Below, piece after piece: positions 52,201 through 63,885 of a DNA stretch of 64,000 nucleotides; the stretch's first letter is position 1; each line of letters starts with the position of its first letter. The notes beneath the pieces were generated by a model. The model was not told the origin of the DNA, searched no databases, and saw nothing but the letters and a program-made list of their open reading frames with translations. A program made the position numbers and the translations under genes. The stretch lies in the NCBI GenBank assembly GCA_028622995.1, contig JAJQJQ010000002.1:3596001-3660000 (forward strand). The letters are read 5' to 3'. The stretch is from Panagrolaimus kolymaensis. Its lineage: Eukaryota > Nematoda > Chromadorea > Rhabditida > Panagrolaimidae.

Positions 52201-55200
52201 TATTGATAACCAAATTAGTGCTTCATCCAGTTTTGATATTCAAAGTGTTGGACCACAAAATGCTAGGTTTGTCAAATATATACACTTTACTAAAACCAAC
52301 AAAAAAATTGTAAAACGATAATTTGCGGTTTTATGCAACCGATGATTATCGCTTTTTTTTAATTTATGGAGTTTTTAAAATTTAAATATAAATTTTTTTA
52401 TAATTTCCTTTTTGCAGAATAAGAAGTGAAAAAGCATCGGGTGCTTGGTGCCCAAAATCACAAATAAAAAATAGCTCATATGAATTTTTACAAGTAAGCA
52501 ATTAGTAAATGAAAATAAAATTTATCTAAAATACTTGGTTTTAGATATCATTAAATTCAACTCATATCATTCGAGCCATTGAAACTCAAGGAAGATATGG
52601 AAATGGAACGGGAGCGGAATTTGTTAATGAATATTATGTAGATTATTTTCGATTCAATGCACATTGGATTCGTTATAAAAATCGCACGGGTCATTCCTTA
52701 TTATCAGGAAATTGGGATACCACAACTCCAGTGATTCAACATTTGGATCCACCAATAATTGCATCCAAAATACGAATCGTCCCTCATTCAGAGCAAACTC
52801 GAACTATGTGTCTTCGAGTTGAACTTCATGGTTGTGAAGATAATGATGCCCTCATCGCTTATTCTTTAAATCGTGAAGGTTCTGGAGAATTTCGTGATAG
52901 AATTTTTGAAGATACTAAAGCATCAGATACAATTATGGGTGGAAGGAAAGGTTTTGGACTTTTATCCGATGGAATCATTGCTTCTAATTCACCTCATGAT
53001 TCTGCTGGACGCCCTTACACTAATTCTTCATGGATTGGTTGGAGTCACAATTCCACGTTTGGCAAAATCATTGTAATTTTTGAATTTGAAAAAATCAAAA
53101 ATTTCACCGATGTTGAGCTTTTTGCTTGGGGTGAACCTATCGATGTTGTTGAAGTTGAATTCAGTCAAGATGGAAATGCCTTTAATCCTGAAAATTCAGT
53201 TCAATCGAGATATCCATTTGATGGAGAAACTCAAAAACCTGGATCATATTCCATTCGAGTATCTTTGCCTAATCGAAGTGGAAAATTTGTAAGAATCAGA
53301 TTAAATTTTCAAGGAAAATGGATTTATCTCACTGAAGTTGATTTTAATACAGGTAAACTTACACATTTTTTCGCAATAATAAATCTTATTTTTAATTCTT
53401 CATGCTAGAACGTTACGCTTGAAAGAAATACAAAGTTTTTAGGTAAACCCGAAATACAAAAATCTCCAATTGTACTTTTAAAAGATTATGCATCTAAAAA
53501 ATTTCGGAATGGTTCGTTGAGCCTTAATCATTTTTTCTGCAAAAACTTTTCCTATCCACAAATATTTTTTTCCTTTCAATTTGCACCATTTTCATGGATA
53601 AAATTTTTAGAACTTATAAAAATTATTTTTATAAATGCGCACTCCACAAAAAAATCTTTGGAATTAAAATAAATGAATTTAAACTGAACTTTCCATCATC
53701 GTAATATAACCAACCCTCTTCTATCCTTGCTTTCTTTATTTTCATTCAAAAAATAATAAATTTTTATCGATTTTCATTTTTTAGTTTTATTCAATGAAAC
53801 CATTGATGAAGTCACAGGGGCCACACAATATTATGGAATGTATTATGTCATTGTTGGATGTGAGTTTCAGAAAACTTCCAACCATTCTTTAAAAAATACA
53901 TCGTTTTCAGTGGTAATTTTGTTATTTCTCTTTTTCATTTCAATTTTATGCATTATGTGTTTATTCAAACGACGAAGTAAAACCACGAAAAAAATTCAAA
54001 ATAAGCAAAATAAACAAAGCATTAATGGTACTTATAAATCTGGTCTATTGGTAACGACACTTGGCTCAAATGGAGTTCCACGCCATGTTGTGCAACCTCC
54101 ACCTCAAAATCTCTTAAATCAATTGAATGCTCATTTTTATGCTACAGGAACCAATGAAAAAGGCTCTCTTCAACGAATTCTCAGTCATTCTTCAAGATCT
54201 TGTTCTTCGGGAACAATGTCCAAAGACACTCCACCATCGTTATTGGACATTCATTTCCCACCTCCACCATCCACAAATTCTTCAGCTTCTGATGGAGTTT
54301 ATTCTGAACCTTCACCAAGTCAACCATTGCTACCAACCAAAAATCCTCCAACTTCCTCTGCATCAAATACTCCAACTCGACGCCGTCGTTCCACGAGTCA
54401 ATCTCGAATGCGAACTCTTCCAAATCGACCTAGCGTTGTTAGTGAAGAAAACGATCTTTATGGAACTTCAAACGTTTCCATGTCTTCGCATAGCTTCGAT
54501 GAACTTGTATCCATTGTGAGAATTCCTCAAAAATCAATTCAATTGGGACATCAAATTGGTGAAGGAAAATTCACTGCCATTCATGCTTGTGAAGTCTCAA
54601 GCATTTCCACGGCAGCTGCAATTAAAATGATTAAAGAAGGTGCAGAAGATGTGGAAGCAGGGGCAAAAGCTTTATATTGTGAAGCTCAAATTTTGGCAGC
54701 TTTGGATCATCCAAATATTATTAAATTATTCGGTGTTTGCGATGATATTTCTGTCATCGTTGAATATATTCCACTTGGAAATGTTCGAGATTTTATTATT
54801 TCTGAAAGGGATAAACTTACATTCGGGTCATTACTTCATTTTTGTACAAATATTGCCGCTGGTATGAAATATTTAGAACAACGCAGAATTGTCCATGGAC
54901 ATTTGAGTCCAAGAAATTGTTTAGTTGAAAGTAATCTTAATATTAAAATAGCTGCTCCTCGCGGACCTTTACATCACGCGCAATTAAGATATTCAGCACC
55001 TGAGAGCATTATTTTGGTAAGTTTCAAGTTGGAAAAAAACTAAATAATAATAAAATTATAGAATGAATGGACGCATAAATCTGATGCTTGGTCGTATGGA
55101 GTTACGATATGGGAAATGTTGCATTATTGTCAAAAGATTCCATTTGAATCTTTATCAAATCCAGAAATTGTTGATCATGCAAAAAATCTTATTGATGGAT

Positions 55201-55751
55201 TACCACCTACTGTAAGATTTAGCAACATTTATATATTAAAAAATTTTCATAACTTTAAAAGTTATTTTTTCCAAAAATTATTATATGTTTGTCTCAGCCA
55301 GCCAAGGGGTGTCGTCAAAGTCCAACTCAGTTGAAACACGGTATCCACATCATCGACAAATGAAAGGAAGACACACACCGAAGTAAAGATGAAATGGAAA
55401 AAATAACGCACATGAAAGAGACATTGGAACCAGACAGTGATAGAGGCACTCTCTCCTCTGATAAAAAATATTGCATTTTTTGATGGAATAAAAAAAAATA
55501 TTAAAAAAAATAAAAGAGCATTTCTAAATTTTTTATATTTTTAGATCAAACTCGATTTCAATGATGAATGTTGTCCAGTGGAAATCCGAGATTTGTTGAT
55601 GGAATGCTGTGTTCCAAATCCCGAAACTCGGCCAGCTTTTCTTGAAATTCAATTATTTCTTTCAAGAAAAGCCATGAGTTTTACACTTCAACACAAAAGA
55701 CAACGACCTCCAGGATTAATAATCCCTCAAAGCATTTCCATGTACAGATGA
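49299..55751 (+). CDS. discoidin domain receptor with a degenerate kinase domain (predicted pseudokinase)
   Basis: Collagen-receptor-type single-pass protein of the DDR family (C. elegans ddr-1/ddr-2 guide axons). Exons 49299-49365, 52158-52266, 52418-52493, 52545-53352, 53443-53511, 53785-55016, 55062-55211 and 55545-55751 join in phase to give 905 aa. Exon 1 is an inferred signal peptide (MMNSILLILSIVCISSVNS); an in-frame ATG at 49230 could extend it. The discoidin domain (about 25-180) opens with PLGMESGDIIDNQISASSSF. A DS-like domain follows, with a membrane segment near 417-437 (VVILLFLFFISILCIMCLF) and a long Ser/Pro-rich juxtamembrane part. The kinase fold runs from about 627 to 895. 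The AAAIK lysine and YSAPES are present. HRDLAxRN is replaced by HGHLSPRN, and DFG by APRG, with a very short activation loop. Catalysis is therefore unlikely. Exon 1 is the least certain part. Confidence 0.85.
51732..51809. repeat. 39-bp tandem duplication
   Basis: Two perfect head-to-tail copies of a 39-bp unit (51732-51770 and 51771-51809) beginning TGATGGAGAAATAAC. They lie in the large first intron of the DDR gene. The exact identity implies a recent duplication. Confidence 0.9.
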
Positions 55752-56083
55752 TAATTTAAATAAGCTATTACAATATTAATTCCATCTTTGACCTTCCATC
55801 ACCATTTTATTGCCATATCAATTTTTTTTTTTGAAAAAATTTATTAATCATTTTTGTTTTTGTTGAGATTTAAATTTTTTCCAATTAATTGAGAGAGATG
55901 TTTGTTTGCTCAGGACCAGATTTAAAAAATTTGTAAAAAGAAATAGTTTTATAAAAAAAGTTTAGCATTATATAAAAAAACTTAAAATCAAATTCAATAA
56001 AATCACAATAAAAAAAAGTTAGCCGTGTCCAAAACAAAAAAAAAACACCATATTTGAATGATAAAATATTTTTGTTAAAAAAT
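55752..56083. other. short convergent intergenic region
   Basis: About 330 bp between the 3' ends of the DDR gene (+) and the small membrane-protein gene (-). It is A/T-rich and presumably made up of both 3' UTRs. Confidence 0.5.
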
Positions 56084-56795
56084 TTAATCAACATGAATAA
56101 TATGAGGGCAAAGAGTTAAATAAATACTTTGTGCTAGTCTTAGAAGGCGTGCAGAAATATGAATGTCAAAAGAATGCATTACAGACAAAAGATGGATACA
56201 CCAAAAAACAATTGTAAAAATGCTTATTGTAATGAAATAACTAGCAGGTAAATCATAATTCCCAAAATATATAATAGTCTTAAACAAATATAATTGGCCT
56301 AAAATTTGTAAAAAAGCTATTTTCCAAGCTCGGGAATAGAAAGTATTATAATGAAAGAAAAATTGTTCAAAGCTTTTTTCCATACAAGGAATTTCCAAGC
56401 TTTTGTAATTGTTTAAAACTTCATTCTTCCTCGCTATATAATATCTGAATAAAAGTACTTTTTTTCTAAGTTGTTCAGTATTTTTCTTTTCAGCTTGTTC
56501 TGAAACATTGTTCATAAACTAAAATAATAATCATTAAAAAAAGTGACTTGCTTAAGATTAAAGCTACGATATTGCTAAGGATTTGCTTTCAACCATTTAG
56601 AAATAAACAAACCCCTACTACACGAATAAACAAATCTTACTTTAACCTTTTGGTTTTTACAATTTTTTTATTTTTTATGTTACCTTCACTTACGTGAGTT
56701 AAGTTGGTATATTCATCATAAATTGAATCACATTTTTCCAAAGATATTACAGAACTACCGTAGCATGAATCCTCCAAAAGTTTTTGATTAAACAT
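56084..56795 (-). CDS. small multipass membrane protein, possibly Spo7/NEP1R1-like
   Basis: Exons 56795-56694 and 56518-56084 join in phase 0 to give 178 aa. After a soluble N-terminus of about 95 residues there are two hydrophobic segments. One covers KIAFLQILGQLYLFKTIIYF (about 108-127). The other covers YFITISIFTIVFWCIHLLS (about 135-153). A charged C-terminal tail follows (ISARLLRLAQSIYLTLCP). Two helices with this spacing, a preceding FE-x-Y region and the following ARLLRLA segment weakly recall the nuclear-envelope phosphatase regulatory subunit family (Spo7/NEP1R1). I cannot confirm that by eye, so it should be treated as a membrane protein of unknown function. It is transcribed towards the DDR gene. 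Confidence 0.6.
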
Positions 56796-57836
56796 ATATT
56801 TGTCAGCTTTAAAAACAATTACAAGTCTACAGTAAAAAATAAAAAATATAAATGGTTCAATAAAATTTAAACATAGTATAAAAACTTTTAACTATATATT
56901 TTTAGTTTTACATTTACAAAGATTGAAAAGAAATTGTTTTTTACAGAGGAACGCCATTAAATGCATTGTATATACTTGCTTTGGTCTTGTTAGTAACGCA
57001 CATGCTCAAACAATTTTATTATTTTTGTCTAGCATTTTTTCGCGCCATTTTTCTTTATTTGGGGACTTATTGCTTTTTTTTCAATTGTACATGGGGCAGC
57101 GATATCCATCATCAGACGAAAGTTGATTAAAAAGTGTGGCAATTCAAATGCTCGCTGGGTGATTGTGTCTTTCTTTTTGTTCGATATAGATACTTCCATA
57201 ACACAATTTTTAGTTCTTAGTTCGATGGACGAAGTTTCATTAAATTGGTTTGTTGAACCAAAAACCATAACATGAAAGAAAAAAGTTTTCAAAGAAATTC
57301 TTGGTTAATAATTTCCTTTTTCGTTAATTTGTTTTTTGTAAATTGTTATGGTATTGTGGCCACATCTTATTTCTTACATAGCAGTCATGGTCGCTGCTTT
57401 AAATAAATACAAAAAATATCATAAAGTCAATAAAAAACATGTAATAATATATCAAAAGAGAGATAACTTCACATGAATTTAACTAAACAAAAAAAAGAAT
57501 ATCTTGACTCATTCATTAGCCGTCCCTCGATGCTACTAATGATTTCCAAGGGTTAAAGGAAAAAATATAATTTTCTATCACATCGCGTACTAATAAACAA
57601 ATAAATAAAAAAATAAGCCTATTTATTTCAGAAATTGCTTTAGGCTATTAAAAATTTCTTTGAAAGTTTTTTCTTTATTGGCAAAAAGTCACATATTTAC
57701 AAACGCAATTCTGAACTTTGAAATTAGCAGATACAACAATTCTTTATAGTTTATATTATTATGAATAAATATAATTTATTTTGTTTTTGAATTTAAAATA
57801 TTTTGATTTAAAAGTATTAACAAATGATTTAAAGCC
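56796..57836. other. divergent intergenic region
   Basis: About 1 kb between the start of the small membrane-protein gene (-) and the UVRAG-like gene (+). It should contain both promoters. I searched it for N-terminal exons of the UVRAG gene, such as a C2 domain, and found none. Confidence 0.5.
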
Positions 57837-59393
57837 ATGATGAAACAACAAGAAGAGCTTAAATTAACGAGAGAATCATATTCTTTCAATGATTGGAAAA
57901 CGTAAGATTATTTCAACCTTTTATAAAATTCAAAAAAAAAGTATATTTTAGTATTAGAAGTTTAATAGATGCTGTAAATTCAACAGGAAAATCAATGGTT
58001 GAAAAATTAAATGAAGTTAATCAAAAAATTAAAGCAGCAGAAGATTTTAATTCTACGGTTTGATCCTCGTGATTTTGTTTTTTCAATAATTAATGATTTT
58101 TTTTTCTTGCAGTTTTCTAATTTACAAAATAAGCGAATAAAATTGAAAATATATAAGCAGCAAATTGAAGAAGCTAAAGGACGCATTCAGAATGCAAGTA
58201 ATCGAATGGTTTATGTTGAAGAAATTGTTGAAAACAAAAGTTTGCATTTCCTTTTGTTTCGAAGTTGTAATTATTTTTGATTTAGAAAAAGATGAAACGG
58301 AATTACAAAATGATGTTATTGAAAGTAGTTTAAAAGCCAAAAATGCATTAGAAATTATTGAACCTGATAGGTTTGAATTACTTTCTTTTATATGCATATT
58401 AGAACTTCGATTGATTATTTCAGATTAAATTTTATTAAACAAAAAAATGAATTAATTTTTCGTCGAAGATTTATGCTATTTGAATTATATTCTATTTATT
58501 TTACGGATAAATCCTTTGGAGGAGGAAGGAGAATTGAACGAAATTGCAGTTGTTCAAAATTTGATGTAATTCAAGGGCTTCATCTTCCTTCTTGCAATGA
58601 TCGAAATGGTTTGTACTTTACTTTGCTTTTTGTTAAATTTAAATAAGAAAGTGTTTCAGATCACAATGAAATTGAAATGACAGCAGCATTAGGGCATATA
58701 GCAAATATTTTAGTTGTTATTGGAAGAATTCTTAATTATAATTATCTTTCACCCATATTTTTTAAAAGTTCAAAGTCTTTCATTTTGGAACGCAATACTC
58801 ATCAAATGTAAAAATTTATGGTTAATATAAATACTTTACAGTTGGATTTTTTAGTTATCAACTTTTTGATTGTTTCTCTCGAAGCCATAGAGAACGCTTT
58901 GCTCATGCATATTTACTTCTTAATCGTAATATTATTCAATTACGTCATGATCTCGGATTAAATACCCTCGATTTTGATCGACCCATTCAAAATATTCAAG
59001 ATGCTCTTTTATGTGCAATTGGAAAAGCTCCGTAAGTCCATTTCTATCTATCAAGTATATTCATTAAATATTTGTTTTTTAGATGCACACAAATAATGCG
59101 TTGTTTATCAATTCATTCGCCATCATTAATAATTCCAAATACTCAAAATTCACAACAAAATGAAAATACCACAACTTCGTCATTTAAAAATATTTTAAAA
59201 TTACGTAGCCATGATGACAATATTTTGGATGTAGTTTCAGCTAAAAATGAAACATTTGATGTTCAAAAATTAATTAGTCGAAGCGCCACATGATTAGACA
59301 CTTTTTCTAGGGTCACAAGAAAATTATCAAAAAAATCTCGAAGCTTTGATAAAGCAAGCTTTTGCCATTTCAGAATATAGATTATTAATTTAA
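57837..59393 (+). CDS. UVRAG/Vps38-like subunit of PI3-kinase complex II
   Basis: UVRAG/Vps38 binds Beclin-1 and directs VPS34 to endosomes. Exons 57837-57901, 57952-58057, 58113-58239, 58286-58370, 58424-58608, 58660-58807, 58855-59031 and 59083 onward join in phase. Residues about 20-125 form a coiled coil. About 128-300 form a BARA2-like region: IEMTAALGHIANILVVIGRI, then AHAYFLLNRNIIQLRHDLGL, which matches the conserved UVRAG LLNKNIAQLRYQxGL stretch. The last exon may read to TGA at 59293 (367 aa). Alternatively it is cut by a 34-bp intron (59277-59310) and continues to 59393 (389 aa) with a coding-looking tail, NLEALIKQAFAISEYRLLI. I prefer the longer form. The N-terminal C2 domain of animal UVRAG is absent. 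Confidence 0.75.
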
Positions 59394-59564
59394 ATGTATT
59401 ACTTTTAAAACGTGTAATAATTTTGTTTATTAAATTTCTGCATTAAAGATCAAATATATTATCCATTCTTTATTTTCATAAAATTTTTATTGAAACAGTT
59501 TTAAACTGAAACTTACTTTTTTCTTAATTTTTTTATTTGTTTAACTTATGACTAAAAATAATAG

Positions 59565-62516
59565 ATGGATCCCGTCGTAAATTCTAATGGCGATGATGAA
59601 GAGGAGGAAGTCCTTATTGAACCTCGATTTAAATACCATCGACTTCTTGGAAACATGCCCGATCAAGACACAATTTCTTGTTTTACAATTCACGATAAAT
59701 TTATTGCTGTTGGTTGCAGTTCAGGAAGAATACGAATTTTTGATATTTTAGGAAATCTTCAAACCAAATATGTAAGCAATATTTTGTAGAATCACTCATT
59801 ATATTTAATTTTTAGACTGAGAAAAAACATAAATGCGCAATATCCCAAATTTGTGTGGAGAAATCAGGTTCATATCTCCTAAGTTGTGCAAATGATTCAG
59901 CCGTATCAATAATGGGTGTAGGATGCAGCGAATTTAATTATACTGTAACCCTTCGAACTTCTGCTCGTTCAGTAGGAATTAATGAGGATTTCACATCTAA
60001 AGGAAATCAAAAATTTGCTGTTGGTGAAAAACAATTAAGAATATTTGAAAGAGGATTTTTTGGAAAATATAATGACAAAGTTATTTATGATGGAAAAGAT
60101 TTGGACGGATATATTCATGCAATTTCATGGAAAGGTGATGCCATTGCATTTACCAATGAAACAGGCACAAGAATTTGGGATTGGTAAATAATTTAGCTTG
60201 AATTTTATATTAATAACCTTTATATTTTTTCAGTCAACTTCGTCGCTTCCTTGTTTTAATTCAACCTTTGCATACACCAGAAAGATATTATTCAAGTCGA
60301 TTTCCGCCGTTGCATTCATGGTTCGATGATGATACGATTGCCATTGGATGGGGAACTAATGTCGTGGTGGCTGGAGTTAAACATGTTCCACAAGAACCTC
60401 CAGCAATACCAATAAAAAGGGTGGAAGTTCTTCATAGATTAAAGCTTGTTAACTTTCACGTGGCTGGAGTTTCATTTACCCTTCAACCGCCATCAACCGT
60501 GGATAAAAGCGAAAGAAAATGGAAGGAAATTGTAATATTTGGAATAAAATTATGTGAAGATAGAAGGAGAAGTGATAATTATGATGATACTGCTGTAAGA
60601 TTTGTATTTTAAATTTTAACTTTTAAAAAAGTTTAATTTTTAGTCTGCAATTTCTCGAGCTTCAACATTTTCTGCTGCTCCATCAGTTATGGCTTTACAA
60701 GTTAAAGCTACTCAACAAGCTTCAATAGAATTATTACTTGCACTTCCTACAAGCGTGGATAATTATATAATTGCCGCGGAAGATGAAATAAGTATGAAAC
60801 AAAGTGATCAAATGTTTCTTCGTCAGTTTCATCTTGGCGCAATCGCGGATGATGGAGTTTATTATCTTCTTGGCCCTCGTGAACTTATTGAAGCTCGTCC
60901 ATGTTCAGTTGAGGATAGAATTCAATGGTTTTTGGATAACGAATTTTTTGTGGAAGCCACAAATTGCGCCCTCGCTCATCGAGATGATTTACATGAAATT
61001 ACAATTAGTGATGTTGGAAAGAAATTAGTTGAAAAATTAATATCCGATGGTGATTTTGATGCTGCTGCAAGTTATCTGCCAGTTATTTGTGGCCGTCATA
61101 AAGATGAATGGGAATTTTATGTTAATGAATTTGAAAAGCATGGCCATGTTTTGAAATTGGTTCCATTTCTGCCCCAAAAACAGCCGCAATTGGAACCGGA
61201 ATGTTATGAATATGTTTTGATTGCGGCACTTTATAGCAAAGCTTCGTTATTTTTAAAATTGATTCTTTTATTACCATCAGATCTTTATCGAATTGGCGCA
61301 GTTATTCAAAGGACCATGAAGAAATTACAAGAAGAGCTTCCACGTGAAGATCGAATTTGTCTACTTCAAGCTTTAGCTAGACTTTATGCTCATGAAAGAC
61401 AATTCGAGAAAGCCTTACAACTTTATTTAACTCTCAAAGATTCAGGAATTTTTGCTTTTATTCGACAATATAATCTTTTTAAAATTGTTAAAGGCTCCAT
61501 CGTTCAATTAGTTGGAATTAATGCTGATCTTGCAATTAGATTAATTCTTGATCATGAAACTGATTTTGTTGATTCTGGAACTGGTACCATTGTAATGCAA
61601 TTAAGTGGAATGCCAAAAGTTCAAATGGAATATTTAAATCAATTGATGCAAAGAGGCGAAGGCATAGAGCATTCTGATTTACTCATACGACTTTATGCTG
61701 AACATGCTCCAGATCGATTGAAGCCATTTTTACAAAAATATGATTCATATGATATTAATCGAGCCATAGAAGTTTGTAAAAAATTTAAACTTCAATCTGA
61801 GCTTGTCCATCTTCTTGGAAGAAGTGGAAATAAAGTTGCAGCGCTTGAAACAATTATGGAACAAATGAATAGCGTGGAATTTGCAATTAATTTTTGTGCA
61901 GAACATATGGATGAAGATTTATGGTCGAGATTAATTGAACTTGCCATGAATAAACCCGAACATGTCACGGCTATTCTTACTGTAGCTGGAACATATCTGG
62001 ACCCTTTAGTTGTAATAGAAAAAATTCCACCAACCATGCAAGTTCCAAAATTACAACAAAGTCTCCACAAAGTTTTACGAGATTCTAAACTTCAAGTTGG
62101 ATTAATTCGAGATTGTCAAGAAGTTCGATTTAATGATGTTTTTGAACTTTTTGAAAAATTTACAAAACAGCCCGCAATGGTTGTCGATGCATTCGATGAA
62201 TGTTGCGTTTGCAAGTAAGTTTTAAAAGTTATTATCGCAATAGTTTGCAATAATGCTCGTGATGCTATCAGAAATAAGTTAATACATTTTTAGGAAAAAA
62301 GTAAATAAAGTTGTTGCTGAATTAATGTTATTTGGTTGTGGTCATCTTCTTCATACAAAATGTCGACAACCAGCTCCTCCTCGAAAACGTTCCATTCAAA
62401 GTGAAGATGATCTTTGTAAACGAACAACCTTCCTAGCTTTTGATGAAAATAACCCAGATCCTCCACCAATCGATGATTGTCCTGTTTGTCACCGTACTCG
62501 CCTTATTCAATCCTAA
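59565..62516 (+). CDS. vps-41: VPS-41, HOPS tethering-complex subunit
   Basis: VPS41 is the HOPS subunit that contacts Rab7/Arl8-positive membranes and promotes late endosome and autophagosome fusion with lysosomes. Exons 59565-59771, 59816-60183, 60234-60594, 60644-62214 and 62294-62516 join in phase to give 909 aa, close to the human length of 854. Residues about 20-380 are a WD40-like beta-propeller (opening PRFKYHRLLGNMPDQDTISC). Residues 400-830 are the alpha-helical solenoid with the CHCR repeat. The C-terminus is a RING-H2-like finger (CCVCKKK, then CGHLLHTKC, then CPVCHRTR). The acidic N-terminus, DDEEEEV, is typical of the family. The start follows directly on an AATAG sequence and lies 171-271 bp after the UVRAG-like gene, so co-transcription is possible. 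Confidence 0.93.
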
Positions 62517-62643
62517 ATTTTACGGGTTTTTATATACACATATAAATATTTTTTATTGTTGTAAATTCATTTCTTTATTATCAAAAAACATTAACGAAAG
62601 ATCGTGATATTCCATAGAAATTCAAAATAAAAATATTTCTTCA

Positions 62644-63155
62644 TCAAGGTTTTGGTTTCTGTTTCTTCGATGATTCCAAAAGATCTAAAATAGGATAAAA
62701 ATCAATTAAAAGGATATGATAAAATAATTACATACCATTAAGAGCTTTATCTTTATTGTCTCCTTCTTGACCAGCAGGTTGTGGTAGTGGCTGTGGTGGC
62801 GCTGCATCTGGTTTATCATCACAAACATATGTATAATATTTTGTATCCTAAAATATGATTGCGAAAAGTGGATAAAGAAAAAGAAAAAACGTACTTCACC
62901 AAGATAATAATCGGCTGCTTCTTCACGCATAACATTTTGTTCCAAAAGTTGTTTTGAATTTCTTTGAATGCAAGCTTCAACACCAAGTGTAACAATAATT
63001 ATAATTAAAGCGATGATAGCCAGAGATAATGACACAATAATAACCTAAAAAAAAATTAAGATTAATAAAGGCAAAAATAGAAAATATCATACCAATTGTG
63101 ATAAAATATTGGATACAAGGATTTTATCAGATAAAGCATCTTCAACACATGACAT
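62644..63155 (-). CDS. small single-pass membrane protein, unknown family
   Basis: Exons 63155-63093, 63044-62895, 62847-62736 and 62684-62644 join in phase to give 121 aa. A short N-terminus (MSCVEDALSDKILVSNIL) leads into one strong membrane helix (about residues 20-45, LSLAIIALIIIIVTLGVEA). There is no cleavable signal. The rest is polar and Pro/Gln-rich (DAAPPQPLPQPAGQ) with a basic end, SSKKQKPKP. I do not recognise it. Its 3' end converges on vps-41 with only 127 bp between stop codons, so the two 3' UTRs may overlap. Confidence 0.7.
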
Positions 63156-63631
63156 TTTTTGAGTTTGATGAATAAATTTATAAAAAATTGTAAAAGTTAA
63201 AAGTTAGAAAAATGAAAAATTTGAATACTGTAATAAGAAATGGTTGTTTCCATAAGTTTTTCCAAAAATTGTGTCGGGTTTCTATTTTAGTCTGACTTTC
63301 AATTTAAACACGTGCAAGTGGTAGTTCGTTTTATTATTCATATAAAAATTATGTTTCAATGATTCTTTGTCAGTTACGAGAGTAACACAATTATGTGAAG
63401 GACAAGACTATTGTTCATCACAAAAAAGGCTTAGAAAGCTTTTAAAAATTTTTGGGTTTTCCTGGGAACGGATAATACTAAAGAATCATGTTCATTTGAT
63501 ACTTTGCAATTTGCACTACAGCTATAGTTTTCAATAACCCTAGCAAATCAAAAGCAAAAGTCAGATATTCTTGACATCTCATCGAACAAACAAACTATAA
63601 GTTGTTTCATAACATTTAATATGATAAAATT

Positions 63632-63885
63632 ATTAAAGGGAGTGTCCCAAACGATGAGAATAATTTTACTACGACGGGTGTTCCTAGCCCGAAAGTTTCA
63701 TTGTCTCAAAAGCTTACAAAGTGCTACGAATTTTTGTAGCTTTTTGTAGCATTTTGAGAAAATTTCGTAAGCTTTTGAAAAAACTTTGTAAAACTTTGTA
63801 AGACTTTGAGACAGTGAAGAAAAACTTTCGGGCTAGGAACACCCGCTGTAAGGGTTTTCTCATCGTTTGGGACACTCCCTTTAAT
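63632..63885. repeat. 254-bp palindromic element with TTAA ends
   Basis: Arms of about 90 bp mirror each other around a less ordered centre near 63758. Outer ends read TTAAAGGGAGTGTCCC and GGGACACTCCCTTTAA. A second well-kept block is GGTGTTCCTAGCCCGAAAG and its complement. The arms differ by several substitutions and small indels, so this copy is older than the palindrome at 41681. TTAA at both borders and the AGG that follows are shared with the element at 14540-14746, though the rest of the sequence differs. It is probably a non-autonomous TTAA-targeting DNA transposon. Confidence 0.8.
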
